From: an uncultured Lachnospiraceae bacterium
GTDB taxonomy: Bacteria; Bacillota; Clostridia; Lachnospirales; Lachnospiraceae
Reading direction: 5' to 3'
DNA: 5,328 bases
Assembly: GCA_948438565.1 (NCBI GenBank)
Contig: CAOJLW010000170.1
Span: 1-5,328 of the forward strand
Below, one piece after another: positions 1-5,328 of this stretch. Each line of letters starts with the position of its first letter. The stretch's first letter is position 1. The notes beneath the pieces were generated by a model. That model had not been told where the DNA came from. It ran no database searches and worked only from the letters and a program-made list of their open reading frames with translations. Both the position numbers and the translations under genes were made by a program.

Positions 1-1452
1 GTTATTGATGACAAATAATTTGATCGGCAGCCGATTCGTCCGAATCGTCTGCATCTCCTGCAAGTTCATCTGGATGCTCCCGTCTCCGGCAATACAGATA
101 ACCTCTCTGCCACCATTGGCCAAACAGGCGCCTATCGCAGCCGGCAGCTCATACCCCATCGACGACAGCGCGCAGTTCATCAAAAATCGCTGCCCTTCCC
201 GAATCCGATACGCCTGGCTTCCGACTACGCTTGCCGAACCATTGGCAACCACCGTAATACTGTTGTCCGGCAATTGCTTACTCAAAGAATCGATAAATGC
301 GTAGACATTGGCCGCCGCCTGTCCATCCTGATAATGCTTCTTCGTTACCACCGGATACTTTTGTCTCCAAATATGGCATTGTTCCAGCCAATCCGTATCG
401 TTGCGCTTCGGACTTTCCTCCATTCTGGCGAGCAGCTTCTTGATTACGCTGCCCACATCCGCACAAATCCCTTTGTCAATACGGACGGTTTGTTTTTTTA
501 ATTCCGCTTTGTCAATATCGACCGCAATACAAAACGCTTCTCTGGCCCATGTTTCTTTATGATATCCCACCTGATAAATATTGAGCCTGCATCCCAGAGC
601 CAGAATCCAGTCGCTGTTTTGTACGGCAAAATTTCCAAAACGGTTGCCCATCGTACCGGCACGCCCGGCATAATAGGGCGACTGATCGTCAATCTCATCA
701 ATGCTGTTCCAGCAGGTCACCACCGGAATTCTTAATTGTTCCACCAATCTCCGGAACGCCGGATAATTGCCGGACGTCCGGATCGCGCTGCCCGCATAGA
801 TAATCGGTCGCTTTGCATCCTTTAATGTTTGCAGGATAACCTGAATATCCTCGTCCGACGCCTCATAAGACGACGTTTTTATTTCTTCTAATGCGTCAAA
901 CCCCCGCAGATTTTCCGTATCGATCCACTGTCCCTGAATATCCAAAGGGATATCGATCCAGCAGGGCCCCGGCCTGCCTTCCTTTGCCATAAACAGCGCC
1001 TTTTCTAACATGTACCGAATCTCCGCAACATCCTCGATCATAACGCTATACTTCGTCATTCCGGAAACCAGCCGGATAATATCCATTTCCTGATTACCCA
1101 ACGAACGCAGCGGAAGGCCGGAGCGCTTGATTGTCAATTCCAATTTGGTCTGGCCGGATAAAACCAACATGGGAATCGAATCCAGCCATGCGCCCGCAAC
1201 CCCGGTGATGGCATTCGTCGCGCCAGGACCCGACGTTACGCACACCGCCGGCAGTTTCCGATTGACACGATAATAGGCTTCCGCCGCCATAGCCGCCGCC
1301 TGTTCATGATGGTGATACACACACTTCAAATGATCCGAATGGCCAAACGCATCGTTTAAATGCATCGCCCCTCCGCCAACTACTGTAAATATATGCTCTA
1401 TTCCATTCTTATAAAGGAATTGTTCGATGTAATCCGCTACTCTGATCTTCAT
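1..1452 (-). CDS. Thiamine-diphosphate enzyme, acetolactate synthase-like (3' end cut by window edge)
   Basis: The reading frame runs from the ATG at 1452 to the window edge without a stop, giving 484 codons; the family is usually about 550-600 residues, so the C-terminal part is missing. Visible landmarks are the N-terminal pyrimidine-binding domain with the catalytic glutamate in HHHEQAAA (E50), SGPGATN at 74-80, AWLDSIPMLVLSGQ at 88-101, a central domain from about 190 to 345, and the diphosphate-binding motif starting GDGS (456-459) and ending NN (483-484). The N-terminal signature GGGAMHLNDAFG and the WIDIPLDIQG segment (165-174) recall IlvB-like proteins of O-antigen and capsule clusters rather than housekeeping acetolactate synthase. 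Known relatives decarboxylate a 2-oxoacid and pass the acyl unit to a carbonyl acceptor; YerE does this on a keto-sugar. The start overlaps the aldolase stop as ATGA, implying translational coupling. Family is secure; substrate and FAD use are unknown. Confidence 0.93.
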   Translation of the reverse strand, partial: MKIRVADYIEQFLYKNGIEHIFTVVGGGAMHLNDAFGHSDHLKCVYHHHEQAAAMAAEAYYRVNRKLPAVCVTSGPGATNAITGVAGAWLDSIPMLVLSGQTKLELTIKRSGLPLRSLGNQEMDIIRLVSGMTKYSVMIEDVAEIRYMLEKALFMAKEGRPGPCWIDIPLDIQGQWIDTENLRGFDALEEIKTSSYEASDEDIQVILQTLKDAKRPIIYAGSAIRTSGNYPAFRRLVEQLRIPVVTCWNSIDEIDDQSPYYAGRAGTMGNRFGNFAVQNSDWILALGCRLNIYQVGYHKETWAREAFCIAVDIDKAELKKQTVRIDKGICADVGSVIKKLLARMEESPKRNDTDWLEQCHIWRQKYPVVTKKHYQDGQAAANVYAFIDSLSKQLPDNSITVVANGSASVVGSQAYRIREGQRFLMNCALSSMGYELPAAIGACLANGGREVICIAGDGSIQMNLQEMQTIRTNRLPIKLFVINN

Positions 1453-3062
1453 ATCCCACTTCCCTGTCCGCTTTCATAAAATGAATCTGTCAAAAACAAC
1501 AATTTCTTCTTTAAATTTAAACGAGCCAACGCTTCTCTAGTATCCTGATTAATTTCTTCCGCACGCTCTTTTGTAAACGAATGCTCCATATTGGGATTGA
1601 TATAATTTGGCGTTTCCGCCTTTTGATATCCGTCAAATCCGGCTAACGCAATATCCTCGACCCCAATCTCCCCAAACAGCTTCAACAGCATAATCAGCGG
1701 ATTATCCACAATCGCCGCCTGCATATCTAACAGACCGCTGTATTCTATTACAAAGTCAAACGTATCCTTCATCCTGGTAATATTGGAGGTTGCAATCACC
1801 AAAAAAGCATCTTCCCTCCTGCTCAAGCGCGAGCTCATCTGCACATACCGCTTGGAATTTGTTACAAACAAATAGTCCATACCCGGCACGTAATAATTAA
1901 CCGCAATGACGACGCATTCCTGCCGCCTGACATATGCCTCGATTTTTTCTCGCTGCGTTTTCAAGGAATTTCCGGGAGCCAGCAGGACAATCCGCTTTCC
2001 TTTCAGCTTTTCCATCAACCGTTTCTTATCGTTGCGATCGTCGCATTCCCGCTGCTGATATCCCAGATAAATCTGTTCGATATACGCCGGATCATACAGC
2101 AGCCTCTTTTCATCGGCCAGCGTGTCCAAAATGCGATTGATCGAATGCATGGATAAATTTCGTTTATCCATCAGATATGTTACATAATTCGGATGGCAGT
2201 CATGCAGCGCGGAAATATAGAATTTTAAGGAATAACCCCATCGGATTTTACTGTACATTTCCAGCAATGTGACGTCAATCGCCTCTAACATCTGTGAAAT
2301 ATGGTATTGTTTACCCTGTTTTTCATTTAGATACATCGCCAAAAGCTCGGTTGGGGCATTGCCTGCGCTTTTCCCCATACCGTATAACGTGCCGTCTAAA
2401 ATCATTCTCCGTTTTCCGCTGTGCCGTTTAATCACCTCCATGCAATTGGCATAGGCGAGCTGAAAATTATTGTGGGAATGATAACCCAGGCCAATTCCCG
2501 GATCCATTTCACAATCTGCAATTTCCAGGTAACGCATCAGCTTCTCGGAATCCAGCAGTCCATAGGTATCCACTAACGAAAACGCATACGGCGTCAATTG
2601 ATTGACCAGTGAGATCAACTCCCGGATCTCATCATCGTTGTAGCTTGTAATCGATACTGCCTGTACAAATACCTGATATCCCAATTTCTTGACTTCCCTG
2701 CAAAATGCAATCGCCTCATACATGACCGATTTTTTAAAAATCACCCGGATTCCGTCTAACAGGCTTTCTGCTTTCGGCACAAGCTTATCCACGCCGCAAG
2801 AGCCGTAATCAATCATGGCGACCACCATGGAATTCCCGACGTCCAAGCCTCCATAGAGCGTATCCACCGATCTGCCGTCCGGCATAATCGTACGGTTACT
2901 GTCAAAGCTCCGGCTTTCATTTAAAAAACCAACTTCTATGATATCTACTTCCGCACTGACCAGTCGCTCAAAGATACTGACCATATTGTCGTTTCCAAAT
3001 TCCCAGTCGTTTAAATATCCGCCATCCCGAAGCGTACAATCCAGCAATTTAATCTCTTCCAT
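1449..3062 (-). CDS. Two-domain aldolase: DRE-TIM (4-hydroxy-2-oxovalerate aldolase-like) plus C-terminal Rossmann-like domain
   Basis: Numbered from the ATG at 3062, the protein has 537 residues. Residues 1 to about 300 form a DRE-TIM metallolyase barrel: DCTLRDGGY near the N-terminus (R12, D13), a metal-binding HSH at 195-197, and GMGKSAGNAPTE ending at E239, which resembles the glycine-rich segment of 4-hydroxy-2-oxovalerate aldolases. Such enzymes cleave or form 4-hydroxy-2-oxoacids from pyruvate and an aldehyde using a divalent metal; a Claisen-type reaction is also possible in this superfamily. About 190 further residues follow that plain aldolases lack: LLAPGNSL (360-367), VIAVNYY (385-391), DYLFVTN (396-402) and IALAGFDGY (471-479), the pattern of a second alpha/beta domain. 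An in-frame ATG at 3071 would add three residues, but the Shine-Dalgarno abuts it. The gene lies 32 bases after the SDR and overlaps the next gene by 4. The substrate is unknown. Confidence 0.88.
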   Translation of the reverse strand: MEEIKLLDCTLRDGGYLNDWEFGNDNMVSIFERLVSAEVDIIEVGFLNESRSFDSNRTIMPDGRSVDTLYGGLDVGNSMVVAMIDYGSCGVDKLVPKAESLLDGIRVIFKKSVMYEAIAFCREVKKLGYQVFVQAVSITSYNDDEIRELISLVNQLTPYAFSLVDTYGLLDSEKLMRYLEIADCEMDPGIGLGYHSHNNFQLAYANCMEVIKRHSGKRRMILDGTLYGMGKSAGNAPTELLAMYLNEKQGKQYHISQMLEAIDVTLLEMYSKIRWGYSLKFYISALHDCHPNYVTYLMDKRNLSMHSINRILDTLADEKRLLYDPAYIEQIYLGYQQRECDDRNDKKRLMEKLKGKRIVLLAPGNSLKTQREKIEAYVRRQECVVIAVNYYVPGMDYLFVTNSKRYVQMSSRLSRREDAFLVIATSNITRMKDTFDFVIEYSGLLDMQAAIVDNPLIMLLKLFGEIGVEDIALAGFDGYQKAETPNYINPNMEHSFTKERAEEINQDTREALARLNLKKKLLFLTDSFYESGQGSGI

Positions 3063-3070
3063 ATTTATCA

Positions 3071-3076
3071 TCCTTT
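3071..3076 (-). promoter_or_regulatory. Ribosome binding site deciding the aldolase start
   Basis: On the minus strand AAAGGA lies 8 bases before the ATG at 3062, which is normal spacing. The same site touches the upstream in-frame ATG at 3071 with no spacer, so that codon is unlikely to be used. This favours a protein starting MEEIKLLDC. Confidence 0.65.
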
Positions 3077-3094
3077 AATCCAATATTTTCTTGT

Positions 3095-3832
3095 TTAGAT
3101 TGCCATCCCTCCATCAATCGGCAATGCGACTCCCGTAATATAGGAAGCGTCGTCACTGACTAAAAATAATACCGCTTTTGCAATCTCCTCCGGCTGCGCC
3201 ACTCGTCCCATCGGAATTTTGCCGTCAAAACGGGAAAAATCGCGGTTTGTATAGATGGGCGTATCCACAATGCCAGGGCAAATGCAATTAATACGAACCT
3301 CTTTTGCATAATTTTTCGCACATAATTTTGTAAATTGGATCACCGCCGCTTTCGACGAACTATACATATAAGACGCCGCGCCCTGTACAAACGTAGGTAA
3401 ACCCGTTACCGAAGCGTCATTGACGATTACTCCGTTTGACTCCTGCAGCATTCCGATAAAATGCCTGGTCATAAAAAAATAACCCTTCACATTGACATCA
3501 TAGGTCTGCTGCCATTCTTCTTCCGTAATATCCTCTAATTTATTCGTAATTAAAATGCCTGCATTATTGATCAAAATATCCAGTTTCCCAAATTCTTTTA
3601 TGACCCTGTTTTTTAATGCGAGAATCTCCTGTTCCTTGGTTACGTCACATTGGATAAAGACCGCCGTTTTCCCCTGTCCGCAAATCCGGTTGGCGACCGC
3701 CGTTCCGCGCTCTTTATTGCGGCCTGTCAGGATCACCGCCGCGCCCTCCGACGCCAATAATTCGGCACAGCTTTCACCAATCCCGGAAGTGGCGCCTGTA
3801 ATCAATGCAATTTTATTTTCCAGCTTTTTCAT
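3095..3832 (-). CDS. Short-chain dehydrogenase/reductase (classical SDR, FabG-like fold)
   Basis: At 245 residues this is a full-length classical SDR. It has the nucleotide-binding TGATSGIG (12-19), NNAG (89-92), the catalytic set N114, S141, Y157 and K161 (YSSSK), and the PG motif at 186-187. The TGR after the second strand (R38) suggests NADP(H) rather than NAD(H), by analogy with FabG-type enzymes. It should reversibly reduce a ketone to a secondary alcohol in the cytoplasm. AGGAAGG precedes the ATG at normal distance, and only 17 bases separate it from the VOC gene upstream, so the two are probably co-transcribed. The resemblance to FabG is that of the whole subfamily; the company of an aldolase and a thiamine-diphosphate enzyme points to a pathway-specific reductase. 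The substrate cannot be read from the sequence. Confidence 0.93.
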   Translation of the reverse strand: MKKLENKIALITGATSGIGESCAELLASEGAAVILTGRNKERGTAVANRICGQGKTAVFIQCDVTKEQEILALKNRVIKEFGKLDILINNAGILITNKLEDITEEEWQQTYDVNVKGYFFMTRHFIGMLQESNGVIVNDASVTGLPTFVQGAASYMYSSSKAAVIQFTKLCAKNYAKEVRINCICPGIVDTPIYTNRDFSRFDGKIPMGRVAQPEEIAKAVLFLVSDDASYITGVALPIDGGMAI

Positions 3833-3849
3833 TTACACCTTCCTGTTTG

Positions 3850-4302
3850 TTATGATTGATTTTGTATGAGTTCCAAATAATTTCCCTCGATATCCCGGCA
3901 AAAAGCCAAATAATTTCCACTATCCTTTACGATAAGCGGGGCGCAAACGCCCTGACCGCCGTGTCGGATAACAGAGTCATAGACGTCGAAAATATCCTTT
4001 ACGGAAAACGCTATATGAGAAAGACCCGGATCATATAATTCCCGTTCCTGGCCGGATCCGCAATCGCCCTCCACTTCGATTAGCTCCACCATATCTCCGC
4101 TGCCATTTTGTTTTCCATATGACGTAACCAGTTTACATATCGTCACTTTTGCATTTTCTCTTTTCAATATCGTATCTAAATGGACGCCGGAATCCGTATA
4201 ATTTGCCACTTCTATCAAACCCAGGGTTTCTCTATAAAAAGCAGCCATCCCTTTGATATCCCTGACATAAATCCCAATATGCCTCATACCATCTATACCC
4301 AT
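3850..4302 (-). CDS. VOC/glyoxalase-fold metalloenzyme, methylmalonyl-CoA epimerase-like
   Basis: This is a 150-residue protein with two beta-alpha-beta-beta-beta modules, the usual size of a single VOC (vicinal oxygen chelate) subunit. The four expected metal ligands are present: H8 in RHIGIYV, E73 in MVELIE, H96 in LSHIAF and E144 in YLELIQ. An intact ligand set argues for a working metalloenzyme rather than a binding protein. Relatives include glyoxalase I, methylmalonyl-CoA epimerase and ring-cleaving dioxygenases; the SHIAF and DIEGNYLELIQ segments fit the glyoxalase/epimerase branch best. In this cluster it may epimerise or isomerise a carbon next to a carbonyl, which is inference. GAGG stands 9 bases before the ATG at 4302, supporting that start over the internal ATG at codon 6. 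It lies 28 bases after the upstream stop and 17 before the SDR. Confidence 0.88.
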   Translation of the reverse strand: MGIDGMRHIGIYVRDIKGMAAFYRETLGLIEVANYTDSGVHLDTILKRENAKVTICKLVTSYGKQNGSGDMVELIEVEGDCGSGQERELYDPGLSHIAFSVKDIFDVYDSVIRHGGQGVCAPLIVKDSGNYLAFCRDIEGNYLELIQNQS

Positions 4303-4330
4303 TGTTTCTTACCTCTTTTTATCTATGATT

Positions 4331-4915
4331 TTAATTCAACAGATCATTGTCGTATAAACACCACGGCTTTTCCTGTTTGGGTACGACGCTAATCAAGCCT
4401 TTTCTCCGAAATTCTTCACTTTTATACATACTGCAACGGAGCAAACGATCGTACTCCTCCCATTCCGTATCCTGCGCTGTCACAATCAAATTTTCTTCAA
4501 TAAATAAAACCTCTTCCCATAATCCCTCTATTGTTCCAAAACGCTCTTCCCGGGTACTATCGCCGCTCCTGCTTACAATCGCGCTGCCTTTTCTCTCCAG
4601 GCCGCCGGATCCGTCCTGATATCCTAAAACGCCAATTGCCCCGATCGTCTGATCCGATGCAAAAATATGTAAGATATCTTGGATAAAATTGGGATTGACA
4701 ATCAATACATTTTCATTTACATAGACTTTATACTGCGCGTCGGAAGCATGCATCCCAGCATTAAACGCTTCCCCCGGATTATCGGCGTCCAAAATGGTAA
4801 TACAGTCTGCCTCCACATTCTCCGGAACGGATAAATGCTGAATATACAGCAAATTTTCCTCACAAAAACGCTGATTGTATCCGAAGATCAAAAAACATAT
4901 TTTTATCTTATTCAT
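4331..4915 (-). CDS. StrF-like glycosyltransferase-fold protein, possibly non-catalytic
   Basis: At 194 residues this matches the glycosyltransferase-like family typified by StrF (Pfam Glyco_tranf_2_5, recognised from memory). The matching segments are the N-terminal strand KICFLIFGYNQ, AFNAGMHASDAQYKVYV (50-66), the strand and helix through GAIGVLG (92-98), and a closing VVPKQEKPWCLYD (177-189). The family has a GT-A fold and is thought to transfer sugars from nucleotide-sugar donors. In relatives the segment after KYKVY usually reads HQD, with the acid in a likely metal-binding place; here it is NEN (67-69), and the conserved block before EFRR is shortened. It may therefore be inactive or altered in specificity. 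AAAGGA lies 8 bases before the ATG, and the start overlaps the preceding gene by 8 bases, suggesting coupled translation. There is no signal peptide or membrane segment, so it should be cytoplasmic. Confidence 0.8.
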   Translation of the reverse strand: MNKIKICFLIFGYNQRFCEENLLYIQHLSVPENVEADCITILDADNPGEAFNAGMHASDAQYKVYVNENVLIVNPNFIQDILHIFASDQTIGAIGVLGYQDGSGGLERKGSAIVSRSGDSTREERFGTIEGLWEEVLFIEENLIVTAQDTEWEEYDRLLRCSMYKSEEFRRKGLISVVPKQEKPWCLYDNDLLN

Positions 4916-5328
4916 GTTCCGTTTCCTTTCCCGCTAGATATCTTTCATAGAGCTTGGATAACTCTCCATAGACTTTCCTCTGATCGACGCATACGATTGT
5001 CATAATCGTAGCCAGCTCTGTAAACGTCAAATTTTGTTGACGAATGCAGCACAGTATGTCATCCCGCGTATTCTCTGCAATCTCATATTCCAATCGCCTC
5101 AATAAAAATTTACACGTCTGATACTTTTCCAGCAAATCCTCCATACAGGTAATGCCATGAAAAAACGTATAAGAATCGCCTCTATCCAGTTCCATCTTAT
5201 ATAGCTGAATACACGCCCGAATACTTCCGTAATCCTTTTCTCCTATATATAGTTTCAGCCATTCATTCACCCATAATATAACAGAAGCCGTTTCGTATTC
5301 CCCTTCCACAAACAGCTTTTGCATTGAT
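4908..5328 (-). CDS. Unrecognised, probably helical protein (5' end may lie outside the window)
   Basis: I do not recognise this protein. The frame ends at a TAA at 4908-4910 and is open to the right edge. The first ATG at 5324 would give 138 residues, but the codon before it is sense (TCA) and the sequence stops 4 bases upstream, so neither a stop nor a ribosome binding site can be seen and the gene may be longer. The composition is rich in Leu, Glu, Lys, Tyr and Arg with regular hydrophobic spacing, for example MEDLLEKYQTCKFLLRRLEY (61-80) and ELSKLYERYL (121-130), which suggests an all-helical soluble protein. There are five cysteines and no obvious metal-site spacing, signal peptide or membrane span. 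Its 8-base overlap with the StrF-like gene suggests the two are made together and may act together; that is inference. Confidence 0.7.
   Translation of the reverse strand, partial: SMQKLFVEGEYETASVILWVNEWLKLYIGEKDYGSIRACIQLYKMELDRGDSYTFFHGITCMEDLLEKYQTCKFLLRRLEYEIAENTRDDILCCIRQQNLTFTELATIMTIVCVDQRKVYGELSKLYERYLAGKETEHE

Noticed and set aside
5..304. Plus-strand open frame of 99 codons
   Set aside because: It lies antisense to the well-supported thiamine enzyme frame, has no recognisable motif and no convincing ribosome binding site within the few bases before it.
278..701. Possible frameshifted or split gene fragments on the minus strand
   Set aside because: Translation of the thiamine enzyme frame from 1452 to 1 is unbroken and carries the expected motifs throughout, so the short frames there are out-of-frame shadows.
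1..1452. Housekeeping acetolactate synthase large subunit (ilvB) of branched-chain amino acid synthesis
   Set aside because: No small subunit, ketol-acid reductoisomerase or dihydroxyacid dehydratase is adjacent in view, and the N-terminal GGGAMHLNDAFG signature and neighbours fit glycan-cluster relatives better. The missing C-terminus prevents a full exclusion.
1449..3062. Aromatic meta-cleavage 4-hydroxy-2-oxovalerate aldolase (DmpG type)
   Set aside because: There is no acetaldehyde dehydrogenase partner or hydratase in the window, and the protein carries an extra C-terminal domain of about 190 residues that DmpG lacks.
3063..3094. Terminator or internal promoter between the SDR and aldolase genes
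   Set aside because: The gap is only 32 bases, holds the ribosome binding site, and shows no GC-rich hairpin followed by a T-run or spaced promoter boxes.
3095..3832. Fatty acid synthesis reductase FabG
   Set aside because: The motifs are shared by the whole SDR family, and no acyl carrier protein or other fatty acid gene is nearby.
3555..3869. Plus-strand open frame of 104 codons
   Set aside because: It is antisense to the SDR and spans the SDR/VOC junction; its protein shows no family motif, so it is a shadow of the coding strand.

Overview
The window is one strand of a tightly packed gene cluster. Six genes lie on the minus strand, with gaps of 32 bases or less or short overlaps between them, so transcription runs from the right edge to the left edge. 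Both end genes are open to the window edge. No promoter, terminator, RNA gene, repeat or mobile element is visible, and no non-coding stretch comes near 300 bases.

In transcription order the genes are: (1) an unrecognised, probably helical protein, possibly cut at the right edge (4908-5328); (2) a small StrF-like glycosyltransferase-fold protein with apparently altered active-site positions (4331-4915); (3) a VOC/glyoxalase-fold metalloenzyme resembling methylmalonyl-CoA epimerase (3850-4302); (4) a classical short-chain dehydrogenase/reductase (3095-3832); (5) a two-domain protein with an N-terminal DRE-TIM aldolase of the 4-hydroxy-2-oxovalerate aldolase type and a C-terminal Rossmann-like domain (1449-3062); (6) a thiamine-diphosphate enzyme of the acetolactate synthase superfamily, cut at the left edge just after its cofactor-binding motif (1-1452).

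The organism is probably a Gram-positive anaerobe of the Clostridia, most likely Lachnospiraceae-like. This rests on purine-rich Shine-Dalgarno sites at about 8 bases, moderate base composition, and the StrF-like protein, a family I associate with glycan clusters in that group. It is an inference, not an identification.

Taken together, genes 3-6 look like a small pathway for a 2-oxoacid or carbonyl compound. One enzyme could make or break a C-C bond by aldol chemistry, one could transfer or remove a two-carbon unit with thiamine diphosphate, one could reduce a ketone, and one could epimerise or isomerise. Next to a glycosyltransferase-like gene, the likeliest role is an unusual sugar or acyl decoration of a surface glycan or glycoprotein. 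The substrates are not known from the sequence. The least explained part is the C-terminal domain fused to the aldolase; its motif order recalls bacterial sialyltransferase (GT42) and DUF115-type folds.
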